Shown: piece by piece, positions 18,783 to 30,712 of the stretch | How the letters are laid out: each line of letters opens with the position of its first letter | Position numbering within the stretch: the first letter of the stretch is position 1 | Source of the DNA: Cryobacterium sp. PH29-G1 | Lineage (GTDB): Bacteria; Actinomycetota; Actinomycetes; Actinomycetales; Microbacteriaceae | Reading direction: 5' to 3' | Assembly: GCF_030063365.1 (NCBI RefSeq) | Contig: NZ_JASISY010000018.1 | Coordinates: 1 to 64,000 of the forward strand | DNA: 64,000 nucleotides | Notes under the pieces: generated by a model | What the model saw: only the letters and a program-made list of their open reading frames with translations | Database searches by the model: none | Told to the model about the DNA's origin: nothing | Translations under genes and position numbers: made by a program

Positions 18783-20020
18783 ATGAGTGAGCGGGGCGTG
18801 CCCCGCACGGTTGATGTCGCCGTCATCGGCGGGGGCATCGTGGGACTCGGCATCGCTTGGGCGGTTGCGCGCTCGGGCCGCAGCGTGGTGGTCATCGACC
18901 CCGATCCGGCCGGAGGCGCAACGTTTGCGGCCGCCGGAATGCTCGCCGCAGTAAGCGAACTGCACTATCAGGAGGAGGGTCTGCTGGAGCTGATGCTCGC
19001 CTCCGCGGCGCTGTATCCGGCCTTCATCGAATCGCTCGGACCGGATTCGAGCACAACCGGCTACCGGCGCACCAGAACCCTCAACGTCGGTGCCGATTCG
19101 TCCGACCGGCAAGCCCTCGCCGACCTGCGTGGCGTGCAACTGGCCAACGGGCTGCAGGCCCCGCCGCTGACCATCGGCGAAGCCCGGGCGCTGGAGCCGC
19201 TGCTGAGCCCCCGCATCGCCGGTGCATTCGTCGCCCCGCAGGATCATCAGGTTGACCCGCGCCGGCTGGCCGAGCGGCTACAGCTCGCTCTGGCCGCGCT
19301 CGCCGGTGGCGCACGCGCTGCCGTGGTGCGGGTGAACGCCCGCGGATTGCTGCACGAAAATTGCGCGGATGCCTCATCGCGCGTCACCGGTGTGGCCCTG
19401 GACGGTGGGGCGACGGTGAAGGCCAGCGAGGTGATTGTGGCCAATGGGCTCGGGGCAGCCGGGCTGGGCGGCCTGCCCGAGGGGCTGAGCCTGCCCCTTC
19501 GCCCGGTCTACGGGGACGTTCTCCGATTGCGGGTGCCCGAGCATCTTCGGCCGCTACTCACCTGCACGGTTCGCGGTTTGGTGCACGGTGTGCCGGTCTA
19601 TCTGGTTCCGCGCACCGACGGAACGCTCGTGATCGGTGCCACGCAACGTGAGGATGGTTGCGGCACGGTATCGGCCGGCGGTGTATACCAGCTGTTGCGT
19701 GACGCCCAGGTGCTGCTGCCCGCGGTCAGCGAACTTGAGCTGCTCGAGATGACCGCTCGGGCTCGTCCGGGAACGCCCGACAACGCGCCGCTGCTGGGTC
19801 GGGTCGGTCGCACCGGTGCGCAGGGTGACACCGACGACATTCCGGGCCTCATCATTGCCACCGGGTTCTTTCGCCATGGGGTGTTGCTCACGCCGGTCGC
19901 GGCCGAGTACTGCCTTCAGCTCATCGAGGGGACTGCCAACGACCGGTGGCGACGGTTTCGGCCGGATCGTTTCTCAGCAAGCCACCCGCCCGCATCCGCT
20001 TTACCCCAAGGAGTCCACTC

Positions 20021-20024
<4 letters not shown>
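18783..20024 (+). CDS. thiO: Glycine oxidase
   Basis: 413 residues. The Rossmann motif [15 protein letters not shown] binds FAD; a D-amino-acid-oxidase-type C-terminus ends with [19 protein letters not shown]. ThiO oxidises glycine to dehydroglycine for thiazole synthesis in aerobes. First gene of thiO-thiS-thiG-thiF; the stop overlaps the GTG of thiS. Confidence 0.93.
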
Positions 20025-22223
<2,199 letters not shown>

Positions 22224-22234
22224 GCCCGCGCGGT

Positions 22235-23698
22235 TCAGCCGCCGATCTGCGCGTAACGGTGAGCCCAGGGACGCACCAGTTCGACGGCGGCACCAACGCG
22301 AAAGACCGTATCGTCAGCAAAGGGATGCCCGACGATCTGCACCCCGGTCGGGATGCCGCAGTCGGCCATGCCACTGGGCACGGCGAGTACCGGGCAGCGG
22401 TTGGCGATGTTGAACGGCACCGTCATGTGCGCCTGCCAGTAGTGCTCGAGGCGCTCGCCGCCGGCCGCAATGCCGTCGAGATAATGGCCATCGGCCTGAA
22501 GTGCCGCGACCGCCGAGGTGGGGCAGATGAGGGCATCGAACCCGGTCATCACCGCGGCGAGCTCGCCCTGCATGCGGGTTTCGATGCTGAGACCGTCGAG
22601 AAAGCGGTTGCCGGCCGCGGCCGCGCGGGCATCCGCCATGAACTGCACCGTATAGGCGGCGAGTTCACTGTCGGCCCCGCGGGTTTCATCTTCCATTGCC
22701 GGGCCCAATATGTTGCCGAAGTGGGTGAACGACACTCGGTGAATCTCGGCCGAGGTCCACGGCAGTTCGACCTCTTCGACGATCGCGCCGGCGCTGTGCA
22801 GGGCCGCGGCGACCGCGCGGGTATTGGCCTCCACGTCGGGATCGACGCGGTAATCACCCAGGCGAATGCACAGGGCGATGCGCAGGCCCGCAACCGACGC
22901 CCACACTCCGGGCAGCGGCCTCGCCCCGGCCAGCGAAGCATGATCACCCGAATGCTGGCCGACCATGACATTGGCGAGCAGGGCGGCATCGGCTACCGTG
23001 CGGGCCATCGGACCGTCGCCGCGATAATGGTCGGCGGAGAGCGGGGCAACGCCCGGAACGCGCCCGTACGGAGCCTTGAATCCAACGGTTCCGGTGAACG
23101 CCGCAGGCAACCGGGTTGACCCGGCAATGTCCGAGCCCGTCGCGAGCGGCGCAAAACCGGCAGCGAGGGCAGCGCCTGAGCCGCCCGACGAGCCGCCCGG
23201 TGAGAGCTCAAGGTTGAACGGATTGCGCGTGACCCCCCAGAGCGGCGAATGTGTCACCGTGGCGCAGCAGAATTCGGGCGTCGTGGTGCGGGCGTGCACG
23301 ATGCCGCCGGCCAAGCGGATGCGGCTGATCACCGGATGATCGGCGCTCGCCAGTACCGCACGCTGATTGATGAGCCCATTGCTGAGCACATGCCCGGCGA
23401 GCGAATGCTTCTCCTTGGCCGCGACGGGCAGGCCCAGCAGCGGAGCGACGGGTGTGCCCGCTCGATACTGCCGCTCGGCGTCCCTGGCCGATTCCCGTGC
23501 CTCGTCCACCAGCTGCTCGGTCAGCGCGTTGACCTGCGGGTTGACCGCGTCAATCCGAACGAGAACGGCCTCGAGCAGGTCGACCGGCGACAGCTCGCGC
23601 GATCGAAACAGATCAAGCGCCTCGCTCGCGCCGAGGTAGTGCAGGTCGGTACCGGTGCTGCTGGATCGGATGGTCGGGGAATCGGTGCGGCTGATCAT
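22235..23698 (-). CDS. Amidase-signature hydrolase
   Basis: 487 residues. The amidase Ser-cisSer-Lys triad is in place: Lys in GLPVAAKEKHS, the Gly/Ser loop LSPGGSSGGSGAALAAG, and the nucleophile Ser in GSDIAGSTRLPA. These enzymes hydrolyse amide bonds of small molecules; GatA is excluded because it stands apart from gatB/C. It is last in a minus-strand run with an N-carbamoyl-amino-acid hydrolase (11 nt upstream) and an MHS transporter, so a role in catabolism of an amide or ureide is likely. The exact substrate is unknown. Confidence 0.85.
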   Translation of the reverse strand: MISRTDSPTIRSSSTGTDLHYLGASEALDLFRSRELSPVDLLEAVLVRIDAVNPQVNALTEQLVDEARESARDAERQYRAGTPVAPLLGLPVAAKEKHSLAGHVLSNGLINQRAVLASADHPVISRIRLAGGIVHARTTTPEFCCATVTHSPLWGVTRNPFNLELSPGGSSGGSGAALAAGFAPLATGSDIAGSTRLPAAFTGTVGFKAPYGRVPGVAPLSADHYRGDGPMARTVADAALLANVMVGQHSGDHASLAGARPLPGVWASVAGLRIALCIRLGDYRVDPDVEANTRAVAAALHSAGAIVEEVELPWTSAEIHRVSFTHFGNILGPAMEDETRGADSELAAYTVQFMADARAAAAGNRFLDGLSIETRMQGELAAVMTGFDALICPTSAVAALQADGHYLDGIAAGGERLEHYWQAHMTVPFNIANRCPVLAVPSGMADCGIPTGVQIVGHPFADDTVFRVGAAVELVRPWAHRYAQIGG

Positions 23699-23709
23699 GA
23701 CCGACCCGA

Positions 23710-24999
23710 CTAAGCGCGAGCCGAGGAAGCCAGGGCGGGCGAGAGTGCCGGATCGAGCAGTGCCGGATCGACCAGGGCACCGTTGACCAAATCGGTGGCC
23801 ACTTCGGTGAGCAGCGCGAGCCCGGCGACCATGTCGGCATCCGTCGTGAATTCTCGTTCGCAGTGCGAGACTCCGTCAACGCTCGGAATGAAGAGCATGA
23901 TCGAGGGCACGATGGTGTTCATCGCGACCGAGTCGTGGCCGGCCATGGTCTGGATGCGGCGGGTGGAGAGGCCCGCACGCCCGGCGGCCTGCTCGGCCAG
24001 TTGCAGGCCGTTCTCCGGAAAATAGCGGATCGGACGAATGTCGAAGTCCGTGACGTTGATTTTGATGTCGTGCTCCACGGCGAGAGCCGCGATTTTCTCC
24101 AGCAGGGTGGCGCGGGCGGCCTGCACGATCGCGGGGTCGCCGCTGCGCAGATCAGCGACCAGTCGAACCCGGCGGGCGACCACGATGGGGGAGTTGGGTT
24201 CGAGGGTCAGCTGCCCCACCGAAGACACGATGGCCTCCTCGGCGAAGTCGGTGGTGACCTCGCGCACCATGAGGATGATCTTGGCGGCGGCCACGAGTGC
24301 GTCGTGCCGGTCAGCCATAGCGGTCGCCCCGGTGTGGGACTGCTCGCCGAGTACCTCGATATCGAGCTTCTGGGTGTACCAGCTGCGATCGACCACCCCG
24401 ATCGCAATGTTCTCGCGTTCCAGAATGCGGCCCTGCTCAATGTGGATCTCGGCGTAGCTCACCGTGACCGGGCGCGGGTCGGTACCGAGATAGCCGATTT
24501 CGGCGAGGGCAGCGCGAGCCGTGACGCCGGCCAGGTCGGTGGTGTCGAGCATCTTCTCCTGGTCGAACAACCCGACGAACACGCTGCTGCCCATGACGCT
24601 CGGGGCAAAACGGCCGCCCTCTTCGTTGAACCAGTTCACCACCGCAAGGTTGAACGGTGGCCTCGTGGCGCTCTTCGTGGCCAGTTCGTCGACGTTCCGA
24701 GCGGCGTGCAGTGCCGCGAGCACGCCGTAGGCGCCATCGAAGCGCCCGCCGAGAGGCTGGCTGTCGAGGTGCGAGCCGATCAGCACGTACGGAGCGCCGG
24801 GAGTCCACTCGATCAGTCCGAACATGTTGCCGATGCCGTCGACGTGCAGGGTGTAACCGGCGTCGGCGACCCACTTCGAGAACCAGGCGCGGCTTTGCGC
24901 ATCTTCGGCGGTGGCGGCCTGCCGGTCCACGCCATGGCGGGGTGTGGCACCGATAGTGGCTACGTGGTGGAAGTCGGTCAGAAAATCAGCAGATGACAC
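23710..24999 (-). CDS. M20-family hydantoinase/carbamoylase (N-carbamoyl-L-amino acid hydrolase or allantoate amidohydrolase)
   Basis: 429 residues. The zinc ligands are visible in GSHLDSQPLGGRFDGAYGV, NWFNEEGGRF and YAEIHIEQGRILE; the dimerisation domain ends near GHDSVAMN. The family cleaves N-carbamoyl amino acids, allantoate or ureidoglycolate to release ammonia. The neighbours (amidase, transporter, LysR regulator) fit a ureide or carbamoyl nitrogen pathway. Members cannot be assigned to one substrate from motifs alone. Confidence 0.88.
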   Translation of the reverse strand: MSSADFLTDFHHVATIGATPRHGVDRQAATAEDAQSRAWFSKWVADAGYTLHVDGIGNMFGLIEWTPGAPYVLIGSHLDSQPLGGRFDGAYGVLAALHAARNVDELATKSATRPPFNLAVVNWFNEEGGRFAPSVMGSSVFVGLFDQEKMLDTTDLAGVTARAALAEIGYLGTDPRPVTVSYAEIHIEQGRILERENIAIGVVDRSWYTQKLDIEVLGEQSHTGATAMADRHDALVAAAKIILMVREVTTDFAEEAIVSSVGQLTLEPNSPIVVARRVRLVADLRSGDPAIVQAARATLLEKIAALAVEHDIKINVTDFDIRPIRYFPENGLQLAEQAAGRAGLSTRRIQTMAGHDSVAMNTIVPSIMLFIPSVDGVSHCEREFTTDADMVAGLALLTEVATDLVNGALVDPALLDPALSPALASSARA

Positions 25000-25049
25000 G
25001 GGAAGCTCCTTTGAAAGTGGGTGATGACGGAACGGATGCTGCGGCGCGC

Positions 25050-26390
25050 TCAGCCCATCCGCCCCCGCGTCTCGGGCACCTTGGTGAGGGTCACGAGCAG
25101 AAACACGATCACGGCGGCACCGGCCATATAGAAGCCCGGGGCGAAAGACACGCCGGAGCTGGCTACGAGGGCGGTACCGATAAGCGGTGCGGTGCCGCCG
25201 AAGATGGCGTAGCCGAGGTTGTAGCTCACGGCAGCACTCGTGAAGCGGGTTCTGGTCGTGAAGATCTCAACGAAGAAGGTGTAGCAGCCGCCGCCATAGA
25301 TGCACAGCGGAATGACGAACAGCATCTGGCCGAGCAGCGCCAGCGGCAGGCTACCGCTGGTGACGAGCATGAAACTCGGAACGGAGAGAATGGCGATAGC
25401 GGCGGAACCGGCGATCAGCATGGGCTTGCGCCCGACCCGGTCTCCAATGCGCCCGCCGATCGGCAACAGCACGGCGTAGAGGGCGAGGGCGGCCGCATTG
25501 GCCAGCAGAGACTGCTCGCGGCTGAGGTTTCCCGTGGTCTGCACGTATGCCACAAAGTAGGCCGACAGAAAGTAGAAGCCCATCGCGGTGAGGCCCATAA
25601 CGAATATGACCTGCACCATGCGCAGCTTGTTTTCGCGAAAGGATTCCTTGACCGGGCTGAATTCTGCGGGAGCGGTGGCTTGGGCGTCGGTGAACGACTT
25701 GCTCTCGCTGGTTTTGCTACGAATCCAGACACCGAACAGCGCGAGGGGAAGGGCAAGCAGGAACGGCAAGCGCCAGCCCCAGGCTATAAACGACTCATCG
25801 GACATGCTCTGGCTGAGGATGAGGATCATCGTGCCGGCGAACACGGATGGCAGCGCGGTCGCGGCGATGGTCAAGTTCAACCAGAGGCCGCGTCGGTCGA
25901 TCGGTGCGTGTTCGAAGACGAACGAGGGAGCGCCGACCGATTCGCCGCCGGCCGAGAAGCCCTGCACGAGACGCAGCAGCAGCAGGAGCAGGGGAGCCCA
26001 GAAGCCAATCTGGTCAAAGGTCGGCAGCAATCCCATGCACGCGGTCGCGGTGCCGATGGCGAGCAGGGTGATGGCGAGTACCTTGCGTCGTCCGATCCGG
26101 TCGCCGAGGGCGCCGAAGAACAGGCCGCCGAGGGGGCGAACCACGAACGCTACGCCGAAGGTGGCGAAGGTGGCCAGCAGGGCGAGGATGGGGTCCGAGC
26201 TGGGGAAGAACAGCTGGGAGAAGATCACCGCCGTCAAGCCATACAGCGTGAAGTCGTAGAACTCGATGAATTGGCCGATGCTGCCGCCGAGCAGAACCCG
26301 CTTTTGCAAGCCGGTGATTTTCTGGCGGGGAGCGGTCTCGGCTGGCGGACTGATCGGGGCGGTGGCTGCGGTCGTGGTCATGAAATCCAC
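25050..26390 (-). CDS. MFS transporter, metabolite:H+ symporter (MHS) family
   Basis: 446 residues, twelve predicted membrane helices. The family hallmark between helices 2 and 3 is GALGDRIGRRKVL and the long central loop carries KTSESKSF. MHS members (ProP, KgtP, ShiA types) import organic acids, betaines or amino acids with protons. It is first of three minus-strand genes ahead of the carbamoylase and amidase, so it probably brings in their substrate. Confidence 0.88.
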   Translation of the reverse strand: MDFMTTTAATAPISPPAETAPRQKITGLQKRVLLGGSIGQFIEFYDFTLYGLTAVIFSQLFFPSSDPILALLATFATFGVAFVVRPLGGLFFGALGDRIGRRKVLAITLLAIGTATACMGLLPTFDQIGFWAPLLLLLLRLVQGFSAGGESVGAPSFVFEHAPIDRRGLWLNLTIAATALPSVFAGTMILILSQSMSDESFIAWGWRLPFLLALPLALFGVWIRSKTSESKSFTDAQATAPAEFSPVKESFRENKLRMVQVIFVMGLTAMGFYFLSAYFVAYVQTTGNLSREQSLLANAAALALYAVLLPIGGRIGDRVGRKPMLIAGSAAIAILSVPSFMLVTSGSLPLALLGQMLFVIPLCIYGGGCYTFFVEIFTTRTRFTSAAVSYNLGYAIFGGTAPLIGTALVASSGVSFAPGFYMAGAAVIVFLLVTLTKVPETRGRMG

Positions 26391-26671
26391 CGTACGATCG
26401 GCATGATTCCGGCGCTCGCCGCTTCATTTCTGACCCGTGAACTCTGCGCGGGCCGTGTGTCGGTCATATTGCGGCGCATCCGCTGTTTGGTAACCGGGGC
26501 GACACATGAATCGTCTGCTCGAACACTGATCCTCCTTGATCATGGTCAGCCGGATCCCGGTCACACGGGGCGATGCCGGGGGACTGCGGCTGATTGTGGT
26601 CAAGCTTGCTCGTCACCGTTCACCCTTGTCCAATTGATTCTCTTGACCGACCGCATCGGTTTTGGTGATGG

Positions 26672-27586
26672 CTAGGCGGTGGTTGCTCCATACAAACGTC
26701 GGCAGATCTCTTCAAACGCGAGCGCGCGCCGGGTGGGCAGGGCGGTGCGCAAGCGCACGAGCATGACCTCGCTCGGTGGGAATTCATCGATCAGCCGCAG
26801 CGGTACGACCCGACCGCCGGAATACGGCACATCGTTGTACACCCGCTGGTTGAGCAGGGCGTAGCCGTGTCCCTGGGCGACGAAGGAACGCACTGTTTCG
26901 TAGCCGGCGAACCGGTGGCGCACGTTGGGCGTCACCCCGGCCAGCGCGAACAGGCTCTCGTAGTACTCCCGACTGTGCGGCAAGTCGAGCAGAATGAGCG
27001 GCTCACCGGCGAGGTCGCTCAGGGAGATCTCCTGACCGGGGGTGTTCGCGGCTCGGTGGCTGGCCGGAACGATGACGTGTGGGGGAACGCGCTCGAGCAC
27101 CTGACTGGCGAAAGCCCGGCCGAGCCCGTGCCCATACATGAGCGCGAGATCGCAGCGCCCCTCGAGCAGAGCGGTCTGCAGGGATGCGAGGTCGGCCTCC
27201 AGAAAAGTTACGTCAACGCCGGGATGGGTGGCCTCGAAGGCCTTGAGAATGGCCGGCAGTCGAAACGAGGCGAGCGGCGAGAACACGCCCACGGTCAGCT
27301 CTCCGGAAAGCGACTCCGCGGCACCGTAGGCAGATTCGAACAGGGAATCGGCGTGGTCGAGAAACCCTTTCAGATCGAGCGCGAACCGGCGGCCGGTGGG
27401 GGTGAGCTTGAGTCCGGTCGAGGGACTGCGCAGAAAGAGTTGGGCGCCGAGCGTGCGCTCCAACTCCGCCATGGCCGTCGATACGGCGGATTGGCTCACC
27501 AGTAGTCGGGCGGCGGCCTTCGTCATGCTTTCCAGCTCGGCGACGACGGCGAAATACCGCAACTGGGTCAGGGTGAAGTGTCGCAT
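26672..27586 (-). CDS. LysR-family regulator
   Basis: 304 residues from ATG 27586 (the frame extends to 27649, but homologues begin MRHFTLTQLRYF). The N-terminal winged helix is TLTQLRYFAVVAELESMTK...SQSAVSTAMAELERTLG; the remainder is a periplasmic-binding-protein-like effector domain. It lies directly upstream of the MHS-carbamoylase-amidase genes on the same strand and opposite a GntR regulator. It is the likely activator of the catabolic operon. Confidence 0.9.
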   Translation of the reverse strand: MRHFTLTQLRYFAVVAELESMTKAAARLLVSQSAVSTAMAELERTLGAQLFLRSPSTGLKLTPTGRRFALDLKGFLDHADSLFESAYGAAESLSGELTVGVFSPLASFRLPAILKAFEATHPGVDVTFLEADLASLQTALLEGRCDLALMYGHGLGRAFASQVLERVPPHVIVPASHRAANTPGQEISLSDLAGEPLILLDLPHSREYYESLFALAGVTPNVRHRFAGYETVRSFVAQGHGYALLNQRVYNDVPYSGGRVVPLRLIDEFPPSEVMLVRLRTALPTRRALAFEEICRRLYGATTA

Positions 27587-27721
27587 GGGCTCCAGAGGTT
27601 GCTCAATGTTACCGAGCGGACCCGTTCGCGGCCCGGCCGCATTACCCATTTAGGACGGGGCAGTGGATACTGGCGGCACGAGGCTCGCCGTGGTCGCGTG
27701 TGTCAGTGAGGAGCCACCGAG

Positions 27722-28387
27722 GTGTTTTTGATTCAAAAAGTAGAGCAGGGTTCAACGTTGCGGGACCGCATTGCGCAGTCGCTGGCGGCCGCGATCAACA
27801 CCGGAGAACTCGCTCCCGGGGCTCTCGTGACGGTGCCGACCCTCGCCATCCGCTTCGAGGTGTCGGCCACCCCAGTTCGGGAGGCGATGCTCGATCTGGA
27901 ACAACGGGGTTTTGTGACCGCGGTACGCAACAAGGGGTTTCGGGTGACCCAGATGAGCGACCAGGACCTGCGCGAGGTTATTGAGTTGCGCCAGCTGCTG
28001 GAGGCGCCCACGATGGGCGCCCTTGCCGGAACCCTCGATGCCGACCAGATTGAGCTGTGGCGCAGCGTGGCTGACGAGATCTCCGAGCATGCGCGGCAGA
28101 AAGATCTGGCGGGCTTTCTCGCCGCTGACCGTCGGTTTCACCTGGGAATTCTGGCGTTGCACGGCAGCTCACGGCTCGTCGACATGGTCGGGGAGCTGCG
28201 CGCCCAGACCCGAATGGTGAGCATCGCCGCGATGATGCAAAGTGATGAACTCTGGGGAACAGCGCGGGAACATCACGTCATGCTTGATCTGCTCGCGAAC
28301 GGAGATTCGGCCGCGCTGAGCGAGCTGACGGCGAATCATTTGGCGACGGTAGCCGGCTGGAGCGGCGCCCCGGGCGAGACGCGATAA
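27722..28387 (+). CDS. GntR-family regulator, FCD domain
   Basis: 221 residues starting at GTG 27722. The N-terminal winged helix (TVPTLAIRFEVSATPVREAMLDLEQRGFV) and the all-helical FCD ligand domain (RRFHLGILALHGSSRLV, REHHVMLDLLANGD) place it in the FadR/VanR group. It is immediately upstream of the Liv operon in the same direction, and a FadR-type box lies in that promoter, so it probably represses the transporter. Confidence 0.9.
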   Translation: MFLIQKVEQGSTLRDRIAQSLAAAINTGELAPGALVTVPTLAIRFEVSATPVREAMLDLEQRGFVTAVRNKGFRVTQMSDQDLREVIELRQLLEAPTMGALAGTLDADQIELWRSVADEISEHARQKDLAGFLAADRRFHLGILALHGSSRLVDMVGELRAQTRMVSIAAMMQSDELWGTAREHHVMLDLLANGDSAALSELTANHLATVAGWSGAPGETR

Positions 28388-28428
28388 GCCCGGTTCGGAA
28401 GCTGGTAAAACGCTGCGAGTGTGTAATG

Positions 28429-28437
28429 TGTCATACA
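28429..28437 (+). promoter_or_regulatory. Candidate GntR/FadR-type operator
   Basis: TGTCATACA is an inverted TGT...ACA box matching the FadR-type pattern (GT, spacer, AC). It is about 90 nt before the start of the Liv substrate-binding protein and just after the GntR gene. Short, so only suggestive. Confidence 0.35.
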
Positions 28438-28526
28438 GCACTGGGGTGTTTGGGCGTTTATTCCAAGCCGTCTTGCAATCAAGACGAGTAGAACACGCGC
28501 CCGACGCTCCCACAGGAGAGGCACAC

Positions 28527-29696
28527 ATGAGAATCTCAAAGCGCAGCACTTTGCTGCTCGGCGTCGCCACAGCGATGCTTTTTGCGACATCCGGATGCAG
28601 TGGCGGATTGCTCGGCGGCGACGACGCCGGCAGCGATGACACCGGCCCGGTCAAACTCGCCATGGTCGTTCCTATCTCGGGGCCCAGCGCCCCGTCCGGT
28701 GAGTACATGTCCAATGCGGCACAGCTCGCCGTGGACGAAATCAACGAGGCCGGCGGCGTGCTCGACGGCCGCCAGCTCGAGTTGCTCGTCGAAGACGAAG
28801 CGTGCGATGCCCAGCAGGGGGTGGCCAGCGCGAACAAGGCCGTCTCGGCTGGCGCCGTCGTGTCGGTCGGTGGCTATTGCTCGGGAGCCACCCTTCCGCA
28901 GCTGCCCATCTTTGAAGAGGCCAACGTGCCCATGATCATCCCTGCCGCCAACTCGCAGGACCTGGTCAAGGCCGGCAAGAAAAACGTCTTTCTCGTGAAC
29001 GGAACGGGCAATCAGCAGTCCAACGCCGCTCTCGAGTACATGTTGAAGACCGGCGTCGCCTCGGTGGCCCTCGTCGACGACAACGACAGCTACGCGGTCG
29101 ACATCACCGCCGAAACCAAGCGCCTGATCGAAGAAGACGGCACAATCACAGTCGCCCTCAGCACCTCGGTCACCCCGGGTGAGAGCGACTACTCCGCTGC
29201 CGTGCGCGACATCATGAGTGCCAACCCGGAGCTGGTCTACTGGACCGGCTACTACCAAGAAGGCGGGCTCATCATCAACCAGCTGCGCAACGCCGGTTTC
29301 ACGGGCCAGATCATGGTTGCCGACGGCAGCGTTGACGCCTCCATCTCGGAAATCGCCGGTGCCAACGCCGAAGGCGTGCTCGCCACGATGACCCAGACCC
29401 CCGACACCCTCGAAGGCGGCGGCGACTGGATCGCCAGCTACGAAGACGCCTTCGGGAGCGCTCCCGGACCGTTCTCGCTGCAGTCCTACGACGCGGTTCG
29501 CCTGGCGGCCCACGCCATCGACGAGGCCGGTTCCACCGACGGCGACGCCATCATCGCCGCCCTTGAAGCCGTTGACGGGTTCAAGATGTTCTCCGGCCCG
29601 TTGACCTTCACGGCCGACCACACCCTGTCCAGCGGCGGATTCGTCATCCTGTCCGTTCAGGATGGAGCCTTCGCGCTCGAGGACGACCTGTCCTGA
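28527..29696 (+). CDS. Branched-chain-amino-acid-type ABC substrate-binding lipoprotein
   Basis: 389 residues from ATG 28527, with AGGAG 7 nt upstream. A lipoprotein signal peptide ends at the lipobox ATSGC. The mature part is a type I periplasmic-binding fold (LAMVVPISGPSAPSGEYMSN, ASANKAVSAGAVVSVGGYC). It captures the solute for the Liv-type importer encoded just downstream. The family includes leucine, amide and urea binders; with amidase and carbamoylase genes nearby, an amide-like ligand is as likely as leucine. Confidence 0.9.
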   Translation: MRISKRSTLLLGVATAMLFATSGCSGGLLGGDDAGSDDTGPVKLAMVVPISGPSAPSGEYMSNAAQLAVDEINEAGGVLDGRQLELLVEDEACDAQQGVASANKAVSAGAVVSVGGYCSGATLPQLPIFEEANVPMIIPAANSQDLVKAGKKNVFLVNGTGNQQSNAALEYMLKTGVASVALVDDNDSYAVDITAETKRLIEEDGTITVALSTSVTPGESDYSAAVRDIMSANPELVYWTGYYQEGGLIINQLRNAGFTGQIMVADGSVDASISEIAGANAEGVLATMTQTPDTLEGGGDWIASYEDAFGSAPGPFSLQSYDAVRLAAHAIDEAGSTDGDAIIAALEAVDGFKMFSGPLTFTADHTLSSGGFVILSVQDGAFALEDDLS

Positions 29697-29757
29697 TCCA
29701 GTAGTTCTGACCCTGGGTCCTGATCTTTGGCCGTGATCAAAAGATTCTGACCCACGT

Positions 29758-29791
29758 AGCGGATGCCGCGGCCCAGGCCGCGGCATCCGCT
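29758..29791 (+). terminator. 34-bp palindrome between the binding protein and permease genes
   Basis: Perfect 16-bp arms AGCGGATGCCGCGGCC and GGCCGCGGCATCCGCT with a CA centre. There is no T-run. In Liv-type operons such hairpins after the binding-protein gene stabilise its mRNA or attenuate read-through, giving more binding protein than permease. Confidence 0.6.
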
Positions 29792-29817
29792 TAACTGTTC
29801 ACAGAAAACGGGACATC

Positions 29818-30711
29818 ATGACGCAAATTATCTGGGATGGGCTGTTCGTCGGCTCGTTCTATGCCCTGATCGCGCTGGGTTACAGCATGGTCTACGGCAT
29901 CATCAAACTTCTTAACTTCGCCCACGGTGACATCTACATGCTGGGCGCTTTCATCGGCTTCGTGATGCTGACATCGATGGGTGGCCTCCCCGGTGCCCTG
30001 GGCATCGGCGCGCTGCTCGTCGTGTTGCTCGTGAGCATGGCCCTCACCGGTGGTGCCGGCGTTCTGATTGAACGCTTCGCCTACCGGCCGCTGCGCAAGG
30101 CCCCACGATTAGCCGTGCTCATTACCGCAGTTGGTGTGTCTTTCACCCTGCAATACGGTGTCAGCGCCATCATGGGCTCCAACCCGCGCTCCTATCCGGT
30201 GCGACTCGAGGGCGACGTGTTCGATGTTCTCGGCGCTCGCATCTCGCTTCCCCAGGTGCTGCTCATGGCCATCGCCGCAATTTTGATGATCTCGCTCAAT
30301 ACCTATATTCAGAAGACATCGACCGGTCGGGCCATGCGCTCCATTTCACTCGATATGAAGGGTTCCCTGTTGATGGGAATCAACGTCAATTCCGTGATTA
30401 CCCGTACCTTTTTCATCGGTTCGGCTCTGGCGGGTGCCGCCGGCGTCATGTCGGGTGCCTACTACGGAAAAATCGACTTCATGATGGGGTTCCTGATCGG
30501 CCTCAAAGCGTTCACCGCTGCCGTGATCGGCGGCATCGGCAATATCCAAGGCGCGATGCTCGGCGGCCTGGTACTCGGCCTGCTGGAAGCCTTCGGTGCC
30601 TCGGTCTTCGGCGGAGAGTGGCGTGACGTATTCTCCTTCGTCGTGCTGATCCTCTTCCTCACATTGCGTCCGACCGGAATTCTCGGCGAACGGGTTACGG
30701 AGCGTGTCTAG
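29818..30711 (+). CDS. livH: Liv-type ABC permease, LivH
   Basis: 297 residues, about eight membrane helices. Typical LivH features are GYSMVYGIIKLLNFAHGD near the N-terminus and the cytoplasmic loop GRAMRSISLDMKGSLLMGIN. It forms the translocation pore with LivM. Confidence 0.93.
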   Translation: MTQIIWDGLFVGSFYALIALGYSMVYGIIKLLNFAHGDIYMLGAFIGFVMLTSMGGLPGALGIGALLVVLLVSMALTGGAGVLIERFAYRPLRKAPRLAVLITAVGVSFTLQYGVSAIMGSNPRSYPVRLEGDVFDVLGARISLPQVLLMAIAAILMISLNTYIQKTSTGRAMRSISLDMKGSLLMGINVNSVITRTFFIGSALAGAAGVMSGAYYGKIDFMMGFLIGLKAFTAAVIGGIGNIQGAMLGGLVLGLLEAFGASVFGGEWRDVFSFVVLILFLTLRPTGILGERVTERV

Positions 30712-30712
30712 C

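Noticed and set aside
25000..26675. Long + strand open frame opposite the MHS transporter (560 codons)
   Set aside because: Composition is Gly/Glu/Arg/Gln-rich and without family motifs; the minus strand encodes a clear MHS transporter. It is a GC-bias shadow.
28536..29786. 416-codon minus-strand open frame opposite the Liv binding protein
   Set aside because: Antisense shadow of a gene with lipobox, ribosome binding site and family motifs.
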